A DNA stretch of 64,000 bases from Bacteroidota bacterium (GTDB lineage: Bacteria > Bacteroidota > Bacteroidia > UBA4408), in the NCBI GenBank assembly GCA_963169745.1, contig CAUJCU010000011.1, positions 1-64,000 of the forward strand, given 5' to 3'. The notes beneath the pieces were generated by a model, which saw only the letters and a program-made list of their open reading frames with translations, was not told the origin of the DNA and searched no databases. This document shows positions 45,872 through 56,700 of the stretch, one piece after another. Within the stretch, counting starts at the first letter, position 1; the number at the start of each line of letters is the position of its first letter. A program made the translations under genes and the position numbers.

Positions 45872-48183
45872 TAGTTTACAAAAAAGAGTTTTGTAGTTTC
45901 TGTTTTTGATCCATCGGGATTGGTGCAATAAACAATATAAACTCCCGTTTGTGCTTTTCTGCCTTCAAAGTTCTTTCCATCCCAAATAGCCTGCCCTCCA
46001 AGAGCTTTTGTAGCATATATTAACCTTCCTGATGTATCGGTAATTTTTACATCACAATCACGCACAAGTCCTTTTATTGCAATAACACCATCGTAATTTT
46101 GTTTCACCGGATTCGGGTAGGCATAAACCTGCTCATATTTTTCTGTAGGCTCTGTAGCGGTAAATTTATATGAGATAATGCCACTGGTTGTGGCAATATA
46201 CACTTCCCCTGTTTGGCCATCAATTTCAATATCGTTAATAGTGTTATTTAACAGAGGGCTGTTATCAACGGTAAAGTGTTCTAACTGCTTGGTTCCGTCT
46301 GGGTTAATCAAATACACACCACTATTTGCTGTTCCAATCCATTTTCGATTGGCTCCATCTACGGCAATACATTTGACCACTTCGCTTTCTAATAAATACT
46401 CAACATATCCTCCGAGTTCAATTTTTATTTGTTGAGCATCAAAACCAGAGCCGTCAAAAACTGTAGAAGGAGCATAAAAAACACAAATTCCCTTATCGGT
46501 TCCTACCCACATACTCCCATTTTGGTCTTCAGCCACAGTAAGGGCATCAGCCCCGGTTAAGGCTCCTGTACCGGGTGTAAAACCTAATTTTTTAATTTGA
46601 TCATCTCCTTTGTTGCTTATGGTTCCTTTGTCATCAAAAACTAAAATACCTCCGCCTTCGGGAAGAATACACCATTTTTGACCTAAGGAGTTAATTGTAA
46701 TTTTGCTTATGCGGGTGCTTCCCAAAACATCTTGTGTAACTATTTCGTCCCACTTTTTTAGTTTGTTGTCAAAAACACAAATACTGTGGGTGCTGTATGC
46801 ATTGCTTACCCAAATATTTCCGTTGTCATCAATTGCAGAGCCACCTACATATATAAAAGGAGCACCCATAATAGTGTCTAAAGTGGAGTTACTCTGATTA
46901 AAGTAGTTACTTACTTTTTTACCGTTTATTTGCACTAATCCTTTGCTCCAGCTCGAGGCAAAAACACGTTCTGCATCTTTGGGGTCTGTACAAATTTGAA
47001 TCAGGTCATACACTCCATATTCAGCAAACAACGAGTCTCCGGCAATAATATTCCATTCATTATTAAAATAATGTGAAACCCCATCGGTATTAAAAAGGTT
47101 TGACCAACCGTCTAAATCGCCCGGGGCAACCCATAAATGTCCCTCCGAAACAGCTATATCAAAGGCCTTATTAGAAGAAGGACCTGAGGGTTTAATAATT
47201 TCGTAATCGCCACTATACATTTTTGATTTAACCATACCATTATTAAAATCAGCCAACCAAAAACAATTATCAACGAAAATGGCATCTCGAGGGTCACACT
47301 TCGGATAAAAATTTTTTACATCTATATAGTTCCAGTTTCCCTCATAAAGGGCTGTTCCGAGAGCGAACATAACTAATAATTTATGGTCTGAAACACGCAA
47401 GCCATAACATTTATAATCCACTAAAGTATCTACCCATGCCCAAGCGGTATCACTTATGTTTTTTTGCCACAAACGTCCATTATTAACTGATGTGGCTTGA
47501 TTGGTAATAATTCTATTGTCATAAAAAACAAGGGCGTTAAAATCGGCAGAAGGCAGTCCATTATCCAAAGTCCAGGAACCGAAATCGGATAAAAATGGAT
47601 TGCTTTTTTGACCTTTAAACACACCCATAGAGGTGGCTGCATAAAAGTATGTCCCTTCGCTGCCAAAGTCTTTTACATTAACAGAAACACCCGATATTCC
47701 AATATTATAGGTATCTTTAATTTCAAGTTTTTCAAGATCAAGAACAACAACTCCAAACCCACATGAGAGATAGGCAAATTGCTCATCCATAAATATATTG
47801 TTAATGCTCTTGTTCCCAAATATTTGTTTGTTTTTTATATCTGGAATATTGATGATTTTTCCATTTTTTATAATGTCTAAATTAGTGTTTAAATAAGCTA
47901 CAACAAGTGCCTTTGTTGTTTCATTATAGGCTACTTTAACGGCTGTTACATCTGAAAATCCGTTGACTTTATTGGCACGCTCCAAGGCATTGTCCTGAGT
48001 GTTATATATGAATAAATTACCATTAGCAATACAATATATCAAGTTTCCTGATTGTACTATGGATGTTCCTTGATTATAGGCCAAGTGATCGCGCCATTGA
48101 CCAATAGCTATTTCTTGTGCAAAAACTTGTACAATGCAAGTGAACACAAGTCCAAACAGTATTTTTGAGAATTTATTCATCAT
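45871..48183 (-). CDS. porZ: T9SS surface protein PorZ
   Basis: The product has about 770 residues with a signal peptide (ending CIVQVFAQ). The mature start EIAIGQWRDHLAYNQG is characteristic of PorZ. Two beta-propeller-like regions follow, with two-component-regulator propeller repeats such as DDNGNIWVSN and DQNGSMWVGTDKGI, then a C-terminal sorting-type domain (VYAYPNPVKQNYDG, GVYIVYC). PorZ is part of the T9SS attachment complex and presents anionic LPS to the sortase PorU in Porphyromonas. ATG 48183 or 48180 gives the best signal peptide. recO overlaps its stop. Confidence 0.88.
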   Translation of the reverse strand: MMNKFSKILFGLVFTCIVQVFAQEIAIGQWRDHLAYNQGTSIVQSGNLIYCIANGNLFIYNTQDNALERANKVNGFSDVTAVKVAYNETTKALVVAYLNTNLDIIKNGKIINIPDIKNKQIFGNKSINNIFMDEQFAYLSCGFGVVVLDLEKLEIKDTYNIGISGVSVNVKDFGSEGTYFYAATSMGVFKGQKSNPFLSDFGSWTLDNGLPSADFNALVFYDNRIITNQATSVNNGRLWQKNISDTAWAWVDTLVDYKCYGLRVSDHKLLVMFALGTALYEGNWNYIDVKNFYPKCDPRDAIFVDNCFWLADFNNGMVKSKMYSGDYEIIKPSGPSSNKAFDIAVSEGHLWVAPGDLDGWSNLFNTDGVSHYFNNEWNIIAGDSLFAEYGVYDLIQICTDPKDAERVFASSWSKGLVQINGKKVSNYFNQSNSTLDTIMGAPFIYVGGSAIDDNGNIWVSNAYSTHSICVFDNKLKKWDEIVTQDVLGSTRISKITINSLGQKWCILPEGGGILVFDDKGTISNKGDDQIKKLGFTPGTGALTGADALTVAEDQNGSMWVGTDKGICVFYAPSTVFDGSGFDAQQIKIELGGYVEYLLESEVVKCIAVDGANRKWIGTANSGVYLINPDGTKQLEHFTVDNSPLLNNTINDIEIDGQTGEVYIATTSGIISYKFTATEPTEKYEQVYAYPNPVKQNYDGVIAIKGLVRDCDVKITDTSGRLIYATKALGGQAIWDGKNFEGRKAQTGVYIVYCTNPDGSKTETTKLFFVN

Positions 48184-48286
48184 TCTATAATAGGGCACAA
48201 GGTAAGTGTATTTTAGGGATTCCTGAGTAACCGTTAAGAATATTGCTTTTTAGTGGGTTAAAACGATGTCCTGAGCTAATTATTGT

Positions 48287-48661
48287 TTACGGTTTAGTTA
48301 ATTTACTTTGTCGCTGCGTAATTTCAGTAATAACTTCGCAATAAATGGAGTCTAAGGCAATTGGTTTTTTCTCATAGTATGCATAACTGTTAAAGAAACG
48401 TTCTTTAGAAACGTTATAATCTTTGTAAATTTTATCTTTCAACACATTTCGCATGTTCGCAGTTGTTTTGTCATCAAGCATTTTTAAAGTAAGTGATGCT
48501 TCGAGCACATGAAAATCAGCCAAAATAAGAACCAGAGTATCTTTTGCTATTACATGGTGGGGAGGTGCAACTGTTGATGGTGTTTTTTTGTTACAGGCCG
48601 TACTTGTTAACAGAAAAGAAATTAAGATAACAAAGAATGTAAGTTTGAGTTTTACATCCAT
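48287..48661 (-). CDS. DUF4296-domain lipoprotein
   Basis: The product has 124 residues. A lipobox (LTSTACNK) marks a lipoprotein. The rest is one DUF4296 domain (LILADFHVLEASLTLKML, YKDYNVSKERFFNSYAYY), a small helical domain of unknown function found widely in Bacteroidota. It overlaps the end of the PorP/SprF gene by 10 bases, suggesting translational coupling and joint use. porZ begins about 100 bases downstream. A role in T9SS or in outer-membrane lipoprotein assembly can only be guessed from context. Confidence 0.78.
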   Translation of the reverse strand: MDVKLKLTFFVILISFLLTSTACNKKTPSTVAPPHHVIAKDTLVLILADFHVLEASLTLKMLDDKTTANMRNVLKDKIYKDYNVSKERFFNSYAYYEKKPIALDSIYCEVITEITQRQSKLTKP

Positions 48662-49704
48662 ACCGGGCAGTTTTTAGATTTAAGTTGGAAAATGGGTATT
48701 TTCCTAAAAATATAAATTATTGATACTTCAGCTCCTCCTCTAAGATTATTGGCCGCTTTTAGTTTAGAAACAGTAATATCGTAACTGAGACCAACTCTAA
48801 AATTTTGATAATCTATGGCAGCAGCAAGCACAGCAGCATCTCCAAGGCGGTAAAATAGACCACCGTAAACGGCATAATCGGAAGTACCGGTGCTTCCCAA
48901 CCAGTATTTTACCCACGAACCTATGTTAAAGGCATTGTACTTATTTTGATGCGAAAATTGCAGTTCGGGAATAATATCAACAAAAGTAGATACGGGTTTG
49001 ATTAATGAAAAATGGGCGTTTAACTTTGGAGATACAGCTACAGGATTTTCTGTATAAAAAGATCTTTTAGGACGGTTAAAATGTTGGTATGAAATACCTG
49101 TTAACATAGTGTTACGCTTATTTCTAAAAACATACCACGAAACCCCCACATTAAAATCAGCAAAAATAACATTGGTATTTGCAAAGTCTTCATTCGAGCT
49201 CAAAGCTCCATTATAGCCATCTCCGTCATATTGATTATCAAAAGTTAAAGCACTTGTTGAAATACCTCGATTGGCAATACCCGGCTGAAAACCTAAGGCT
49301 ATAAAATGTGCTGAGTCTTTACTTACTTTTTTTATATACGAGAGTGAAAGGTTTAGTCGGTTGCCTCCGTAACGACTTGTTCCGGCTTTGTCATTTTGAA
49401 TAAATGCGCCTATCCCAATAAAATTATTTTTTATTTTGTATTTAGTATCAGCAGCTATTGTAGTAGAGTTATAACCTACAGTGAGTACCTTATACTGATT
49501 TCGAAAATTTCCCGAAATCCGGTATTCTCCATCAAACAAACCGGTATTTCCAGGGTTTTGGAATAAAGCCGCACTGTTAAATTGAGAGTAATGAATATCC
49601 TGTGCATTACTAGAAAACACGCAAAATATAAGACTAAGAAAAGCCAGCAAATGTCTTTTCAGTTGAAACTCAAGCTTCTTATATTTTGATACAGATATTT
49701 TCAC
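48652..49704 (-). CDS. PorP/SprF-family T9SS outer-membrane protein
   Basis: The product has 350 residues. A signal peptide (CVFSSNAQ) leads to QDIHYSQFNSAALFQNPGNTG, the diagnostic PorP/SprF start, and a barrel of amphipathic strands. PorP/SprF proteins help secrete or anchor cargo with type B sorting domains, and the gene directly upstream encodes exactly such a cargo. The start is GTG 49704, touching the upstream stop; no better ATG precedes the signal peptide. The short cytoplasmic-looking lead before the hydrophobic core is slightly long. Confidence 0.92.
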   Translation of the reverse strand: MKISVSKYKKLEFQLKRHLLAFLSLIFCVFSSNAQDIHYSQFNSAALFQNPGNTGLFDGEYRISGNFRNQYKVLTVGYNSTTIAADTKYKIKNNFIGIGAFIQNDKAGTSRYGGNRLNLSLSYIKKVSKDSAHFIALGFQPGIANRGISTSALTFDNQYDGDGYNGALSSNEDFANTNVIFADFNVGVSWYVFRNKRNTMLTGISYQHFNRPKRSFYTENPVAVSPKLNAHFSLIKPVSTFVDIIPELQFSHQNKYNAFNIGSWVKYWLGSTGTSDYAVYGGLFYRLGDAAVLAAAIDYQNFRVGLSYDITVSKLKAANNLRGGAEVSIIYIFRKIPIFQLKSKNCPVWM

Positions 49705-52700
49705 TTATCTAATTAACGTTACGTTTCCTTTTATTTCATTAGTTTCGCCATTACGGCAGGTTGTTTTTAGATACCAGCCAAAAACACCCGGATCGGCCTC
49801 ATTGCCTTGGTAAGTTCCATCCCATCCCATATTTTTATCATTGGTTTCAAATACTTTTTCGCCCCATCTGTTGTATATGGCAAAATAAAGTTGACTGATA
49901 TAGTTTCCTCGTACCTTTAGAAGGTCATTCTTTCCATCGTGATTAGGAGAAAATGTGTTTGGAACAAAAATTGATGCTTCACTGCAATCGGCTTTAAAAA
50001 CAACTATTTTTACCTTCTCAGAACGACTGCATAAGCTGCCTTCAGTAACTGTTAAAGTATATTCTGTTGTGTTTACTGGAGAGGCTACAACATTATCTGT
50101 TTGAGCATTATCTAACCCTTGGGCAGGAGCCCATAAAAAGCTAAAATTACCATTTGATATTTCAACATTAATTGGAGTGCTCTCGCCTTCAAAAATTGTA
50201 TCTCTCTCGGCATCTATATGAAATTGAGCATAACCAAGGTTAGAAACTTGAATAGTTGTACTAAAGGTTTGACGACAAGTATCCCCTTTTTGATTGATTC
50301 TTCCAATGGTAACGGTAAAAGTAGAATCACTAGAAATTGTTACCAACTGATTAGATGCCGATGGTTGGCTGAATAAATAGGGAGGTTGCCATTGGTAAAA
50401 ATCACCCCCTTGTGCCTGTAATAATATATCAGAGGGTATGGCACATAACAAAGTATCAGCACTCAGAAAATAGGGATTATAGGAATTAAACAGGAGTTGT
50501 TGACTTACAGTATCTATACAACTATTTGCAGCAGTTACAATAAGTGTTGCGGTATAAGAACCATTATTATAGGTATAAACCGGATTTTGTTGAGAGGTGT
50601 ACTGGCCGTCACCAAAACTCCACAGCCATTGGCTACTCGGATTTCCGACAGATGAGGTAGTTTCTGTAAAAGATACTTGGTTGCTACAGGTGTCTTGATT
50701 AAAACTGAATGAAGCTTGAAAAGCAGGGTTTATAGTGACATCAAAAAAAGCGGTATCGCTACAGCTATTCTTATCCCAGTAAACAACCAAATAGCCATGA
50801 TATACACCAGTATCAGGATACAGAAAACTAGATGGTACTAAGGAAGAAGTATTTCCATTGTATCCATAATTCCACCAATAACCCGATGCTCCTGATGTTG
50901 TTGAATTAAATAGAGCTAAAAAGTTACCACATTGTGTAGTAATACTTGGTTGTGCTGTTAGAGCAGTAATAACAATTGTGGAATCATAAGAACCGGAACA
51001 GCCGTTAACATCTGTGGTAGTGAGGTGTACTATATAGGTTCCCGGATTTAAATAAGTATGTGAAGGATTGAATGTGTTTAAAGTGGTGCTATCCCCAAAA
51101 TCCCAAAGCCATGAATTAATAGGGGCTCCTGCTCCAACAGTTAAATCAGTAAAGTTTACAGTGCTCTCGCAAGTAGGAACAGAGCCTGAAAAACCGGTAT
51201 TTAAACCCGGTAATACAGTAATATATTTTATTATGGTATCAGCAACATTACAACTATTAATATTGCGTATGATTAATATAACCGGATAGACACCGGGGGA
51301 TGTAAATGTACGTATGGGGTTTAGTTCTGTTGATGTGGTGTCGTTATTTCCAAAGTCCCAAAAGAAACTATTGGGGCTTAAGTTGATAAAATTAACAGTT
51401 AAGGGAGCACAACCACTTAGGGGACTAGCCAAAAAATCAGCATGTACAAGCCCAATTTCAAAATCAAATTTAAAAACGCCATTGTTACAGTTAGAACTGT
51501 TATTGGTGTTGCTCCAGGCCCCGGGTGTTGTTGGGAAATCATTATGAGCCCCACAGCCGGCACATACAGACTGATAGACGATCCCTTTTTTATCAAAACG
51601 ACTGGTTCCTCCATCTACATGCTCGTGGCTTTGGTTTCCACCAAAATAAGTAGCATAAATCATGCTATCCATATCATGTTCAAATACGGCTAAATAAAAA
51701 TCAAAACCATCTGTAGTACTTTGAAAAGCATTTGTTGATAATGGCATATTCTGTGTCGGAATACCTGCTAAAAGATTACCTCCCCATCCACAAATATAAA
51801 TATGATTACAATCATCAACTAAAAAAGCCGAAGGCGAAATATTGGGGGCGCCATTTCCATTTCCAAATGTTGTAGATAATAACAGGGTGCTTAAGCTACT
51901 GTCTAATTTCATAATAAACTGCCCACTATTGGGATTTTGATATGCCCCAGCCCCTGTATAAGGGAAACTGCCGGCCGTTTGTCCAAAAAGGTACACATTT
52001 TTCATGTCGTCTAATTGAATGAAATAGCTTTGGTCATAAGCCAATGTTCCAATATAACTGGCTAAAACAGGTATTGTACTGCTGGTTGACAACTTGAATA
52101 CCATGCCATCTGTTTGTCCGCCTGCATAGTTGGGTTGATAAGCATTAGCAGAAGTGGGAATATCAGAACTGCTTGTTCCTCCAGTTGCATATACGTCAGT
52201 TCCGGAAACAGTTATGGCATAAACAGCATCATTTTGATTTCCACCCAAGAATGTACTGTAAAGTAAATTCTGAAGATTTTTGTCAAACTTTATAATACAC
52301 CCATCAGAAAAGGCTCCTTTAATAGGTTGTACCGCATTGGCCGTAACTGGAAAATCAGCAGAAAGCGTATTGGTCCCGATAACAATATTATCATCACCAT
52401 CAACATTAATCTCACCCCTATAGAAATCTCCATAATTATACGCCAGCTCTGAGGCTGTGTTTAAACCATCATTCTCTGTTCCACCTATAAAGGTACTGGC
52501 CAACAACTGTGAACCATTGCTACTAAAGCGACTTACAAAAATATCAATACCATATTCAAAATAAGTACCATTGCTTGCTGCTGAAAAGCTTTGCCCTCCG
52601 TTAAAACTCGTATCATAAACCTTGGCTGTAGTAGGAAAATCGGACGATCCGGTAGTGCCAAAAACACATAACTCTTCGGTAGAATTAACAACCATACTAT

Positions 52701-53700
52701 GTACCACTTCGGTATTATCTGCCCCGCCTAAGTATGTGCTATAAATTAAAGTGGCTCCGGTGCTATCAAACTTCGAAATTGAAACATCTGTTCGGCCGTA
52801 TTGAACAATTCCATTATAACTGTCATCATAAGCCCCTAATGTTGTAGGGTATCCGGGGCCATATACCAAGCCTCCGGTATATAAATTTCCATGATTATCA
52901 TAGGTAGCCGTAAGGCCAAAATTATCGGCTGTAGAACCGGTGTAGCTTGCAAAAACTAATACAGGGTCAATAACTAAAGGATAGGCCGGGTTGTATTTTT
53001 TTGATAACTTAAACGAAACACTATTTTCTTGCAACACATACTCGCAGGGAATTTCAACTTTTTTGTTTTGAATAATTTGCCAAGCTACCGGAGCTTCATC
53101 AATAAGTTTATTTACCGATGTGGTAATAATTAGCGTATTGTTTTTTAGTTCTAATTGGGTTATGCCCTCAAATTGAAGCTTTATATTCGTATAATCAGCG
53201 TTTGGAGCTACATTAAATTGGTATTTTATTCCGTTTTGAAGCCCCTCTGTTTCCATGTCAATACCTTTATACAAATTATGGGCAATAATTTTTTCCCACG
53301 ATTTTACACCGCTAGCCCAATAATCAGGATTATTTCCAATAAAATAATTTTTATAGGCAGGACAAGGGCTGTGTTTTTTGAAAACTACTTCTGAATTAGA
53401 ATTAACCATATTCATTTTAAAAGTATGTCCATTAACTTTTAAACGCGTTTTATTCTTATTAATATGATTTTGATGAAGCGCTTCTTTGTTATAAAAATGA
53501 TATGTAAAACTATTGTTCTCTACAAACAAAGCCCCACCATCTATATCGCCTCTGAATTTGATATTTTTTTCCCATTGCCCATTGTTTTCTGTAAAGTTTA
53601 TGGTTTGTTTATGGGCAAAAGAAACCGAAGAAATAAGTATAAAAATAGCCGCAATGAGTATTTTCAATGAACAATTTGTATTTCTGAAAAATAGAAACAT
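49705..53700 (-). CDS. Giant SBBP/PKD protein with type B T9SS sorting domain
   Basis: The product has about 1331 residues. Signal peptide, then an N-terminal domain opening FTENNGQWEKNIKFRGD (DUF7948-like), SBBP-type propeller repeats to about residue 740 (for example STYLGGADNTEVV, STFLGGNQNDAV), about four PKD or PKD-like domains (FFWDFGNNDTTS, WLWDFGDSTT, WLWSFGDGQY), and a C-terminal gliding-motility-associated type B sorting domain (VPNTFSPNHDGKNDLLKVRG, NRWGEKVFET). It is presumably exported by T9SS and held at the surface. The adjacent SprF-like gene is its likely dedicated helper. I chose ATG 53700 rather than TTG 53706. Confidence 0.92.
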   Translation of the reverse strand: MFLFFRNTNCSLKILIAAIFILISSVSFAHKQTINFTENNGQWEKNIKFRGDIDGGALFVENNSFTYHFYNKEALHQNHINKNKTRLKVNGHTFKMNMVNSNSEVVFKKHSPCPAYKNYFIGNNPDYWASGVKSWEKIIAHNLYKGIDMETEGLQNGIKYQFNVAPNADYTNIKLQFEGITQLELKNNTLIITTSVNKLIDEAPVAWQIIQNKKVEIPCEYVLQENSVSFKLSKKYNPAYPLVIDPVLVFASYTGSTADNFGLTATYDNHGNLYTGGLVYGPGYPTTLGAYDDSYNGIVQYGRTDVSISKFDSTGATLIYSTYLGGADNTEVVHSMVVNSTEELCVFGTTGSSDFPTTAKVYDTSFNGGQSFSAASNGTYFEYGIDIFVSRFSSNGSQLLASTFIGGTENDGLNTASELAYNYGDFYRGEINVDGDDNIVIGTNTLSADFPVTANAVQPIKGAFSDGCIIKFDKNLQNLLYSTFLGGNQNDAVYAITVSGTDVYATGGTSSSDIPTSANAYQPNYAGGQTDGMVFKLSTSSTIPVLASYIGTLAYDQSYFIQLDDMKNVYLFGQTAGSFPYTGAGAYQNPNSGQFIMKLDSSLSTLLLSTTFGNGNGAPNISPSAFLVDDCNHIYICGWGGNLLAGIPTQNMPLSTNAFQSTTDGFDFYLAVFEHDMDSMIYATYFGGNQSHEHVDGGTSRFDKKGIVYQSVCAGCGAHNDFPTTPGAWSNTNNSSNCNNGVFKFDFEIGLVHADFLASPLSGCAPLTVNFINLSPNSFFWDFGNNDTTSTELNPIRTFTSPGVYPVILIIRNINSCNVADTIIKYITVLPGLNTGFSGSVPTCESTVNFTDLTVGAGAPINSWLWDFGDSTTLNTFNPSHTYLNPGTYIVHLTTTDVNGCSGSYDSTIVITALTAQPSITTQCGNFLALFNSTTSGASGYWWNYGYNGNTSSLVPSSFLYPDTGVYHGYLVVYWDKNSCSDTAFFDVTINPAFQASFSFNQDTCSNQVSFTETTSSVGNPSSQWLWSFGDGQYTSQQNPVYTYNNGSYTATLIVTAANSCIDTVSQQLLFNSYNPYFLSADTLLCAIPSDILLQAQGGDFYQWQPPYLFSQPSASNQLVTISSDSTFTVTIGRINQKGDTCRQTFSTTIQVSNLGYAQFHIDAERDTIFEGESTPINVEISNGNFSFLWAPAQGLDNAQTDNVVASPVNTTEYTLTVTEGSLCSRSEKVKIVVFKADCSEASIFVPNTFSPNHDGKNDLLKVRGNYISQLYFAIYNRWGEKVFETNDKNMGWDGTYQGNEADPGVFGWYLKTTCRNGETNEIKGNVTLIR

Positions 53701-53733
53701 GGGCAAAATGAGATATTAAAAATAGATATTTAA

Positions 53734-53764
53734 TTGAAAAAAAACAATTCTAATATTAGTTTTG
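53734..53764 (+). promoter_or_regulatory. Promoter of the propeller/SpoIIE sensor gene
   Basis: TTG (53734-53736), 20 bases, then TAGTTTTG (53757-53764) fit the Bacteroidota promoter. The predicted transcript start, about 53771, falls just before the coding frame opens and limits where translation can begin. Confidence 0.6.
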
Positions 53765-53778
53765 TACGAAAATAAAAA

Positions 53779-56700
53779 ATTATTACTCTAAATAAATACA
53801 TATTAATACTTTGTTTTTCTTATTGCTTTTACTTAAATGTATATGGGCAAAAGCAAGCACCCTCTTATGGTTACCCGTTGGTTCAGAACTTTACCAGCAA
53901 GCAATACCTTATCGGTAACAATAATTGGTGTGCCGCTCAAGATGGATTAGGAAACATGTATTTTGCCAACAGTCAAGGCGTTTTAAAATATGATGGTGTT
54001 AGATGGTTCACGTTTCAAACCCCAGCAGAGGCTTTATCTTTAAGTTATGACTCCATAACACAAACCATATATGTTGGCTGTACCAATGATTTTGGGTTAT
54101 TAAAAATAAATAGCAAGGGGCAAACAGAGTATCAATCACTGGTTGACAACAGAAAGCCAAATACGAATATAGGTGATGTATGGGATTGTTTTGCTACCCC
54201 AAAAGGTATATTCTTTAACACAGCTAATGAGTTATACCGATATAAAGATGGGAACATAAAGAAGTGGACATCAAGAACAGGGTTCTATAAAATTTTTTAT
54301 TCGAATAATAAATTGTTTGTTGTTGAAAAGGAAACGGGACTGTTTTGCCTTGAAAACAATCAGTTATTATATATTCAAGGATCAGAAATCTTTTCAAAAA
54401 ACAGACCTTGTTTTATAGGGAATATAAAGACAGACACGAGCAGCTATTTTTTATCTACAAAAGATTTTAATCTTTATGGATTTAAACTAACTAAAAGTAA
54501 AGACGGATATGGAGCTAAGTTTGACCCATTAAGTACAAAAACTTCAAGCTTATTTTCTGATAACTTTATATACAATGGGGTTGTTTTGAAAGATAATAGA
54601 ATTGCCCTTACAAATATTAATCATGGTATTTTTATACTTGACAAAGAGGGGCGTTTGTTAAATCAGTTTACCGTACAAAATGGTCTGGTAAGTGATGCAA
54701 TCAATCATATTTTCGAAGATATTGAGGGTAATTTATGGCTTTCAACCGAAAACGGAATTAGTTTGTTGATGTACACTTTGCCTTCCTATAAGTTATCCGA
54801 AGGAAAAGATATTACCGGGTTTGTTGAGTCTTTTGCTAAGCTAGATAATGAGCTATATGTAGGAACATCAATAGGCTTATTCAAATTTGATACCATTGAA
54901 AATAGCTTCAGTAAGGTAAACTTCCCTTCGGCTTATATAAAAAAAATAATTAAAATTCCCGGAGAATCAGCACTCATGGTTATATGTTCTTACGGAATAT
55001 ATAAACTTACTTCAATGGGCTACTCTATATTAAATAATGCGATTGCAAATATTTGGACAGGAATTAATTCAAAAAGAAATAATCAACTCTATTTTATTGG
55101 CCATGATAATGGTTTAGCTGTTTTTATATATGAAGGCGGTATGTTAAAGTTAGTAAGTCAGGTTCCGAATATTAATTACAGTATTAATTTAATAACTGAA
55201 GAAGACCAAGGAAACCTTTGGTTATCTACTAAATATGACGGAATAATCTATTTACTATCTTCTAATTTTGACCTTTCTAAAAAAACAAACTACATCAACT
55301 ATATTACTTATGGTGTTGAAAGTGGACTTCCTAATTTAAATGCAAACCGACTTTATGTATTTGAACAGGAAACTATAGTAGCCACTTATGACGGAATTTA
55401 TAAGCTAGATAAATCAAAAATAAGTGCTAACCCGTCAATTCAAGAACTTGCCGATCTCAGGTTTTCAAAATATACGAAAATAAATCCCTTCAATACCATA
55501 CCCAATATTCAAGTAGAAACTCTAATTCCTGAGGAAAAAAATAACCTATGGCTTACAGCTCTTTTTCCTAATGGAAGAAGGGAGTTAGGAAAAATTGTTT
55601 GGAACAATCAAAAAACAAGTAAATGGATAGCTGCACCTTTTAAAGTAATTGCAAAAGAACGAATAAATGAAATTTTCCCTGACTCTAATTATGTTTGGTT
55701 TGGTGGAACAGATATTGTTTATTGCTTTAACAAACAAAAAAAATATAATTTTAATAAGAAATTTAACTCAAACATCAACCTTATTTTATCCAATAATGAT
55801 ACAATTTTTAACGGAATCTATTATAAAACAATAACTAGCGAAGCACGTAGTTTTAACGTGCCTGCGCTAAAGCAGCCCGATGCTTTAATACAATCATTCC
55901 CGTATCAATATAATGACTTTACTTTTTATTTTTCAGCAAATTCATTTGTTGCAAACGCTACGGTAAAGTTCTCTTTTATTTTGGAAGGAGAAGACAAAGC
56001 TTGGTCAGAGTGGACCAACGATGTCAGTAAGTCATACATGAATCTTTCTGAAGGGAAATATATTTTTTTGGTTAAAGCCCAAAATATTTTTGGTACAGAA
56101 AGTACAATTTCCAGTTATGAGTTTACCGTATTGCCCCCATGGTATCGTACTATTTTGGCCTATATCATCTATTCTTTTTTAGCTGCAGGTTTTATTTACT
56201 CTACGGTAGTTATCTCTACCCGTAGTCTTAATAAAATTATAAAAAACCAAACAGCTGAGATTCAATTCAAAAAAGATGAAATTGAAAAGAAGAACAATGA
56301 AATAATGGATAGCTTAAATTACGCTAAGCGTATACAGGACGCCATAATGCCAAGTAATGAATACGTAAAAACAATGTTCCCAGATAGCTTTGTTTTTTTT
56401 AAGCCCAAAGATATTGTAAGTGGAGATTTTTATTGGGCTCATTATCGCGACAACCATGCTATTATTGCTGCAGTTGATTGTACCGGGCATGGTGTTCCGG
56501 GAGCCTTTATGAGTATGATGGGAAACGATTATTTGAATGATATTATTGTTGACTCTAAAGAAAACAGCACCGACCGAATACTTAATAAAATGCGTACCGG
56601 AATTATTAAAGCGCTAAAACAAAGAGGAGAATCAGGAGAAGCTAAAGATGGAATGGATATGTCTATCGTGAACCTTGATATTAACAATAATATTATAGAG

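Noticed and set aside
45872-45928. N-terminal extension of RecO to 45928
   Set aside because: The extra 19 residues lie wholly within porZ and have no family resemblance; ATG 45871 gives the usual RecO start.
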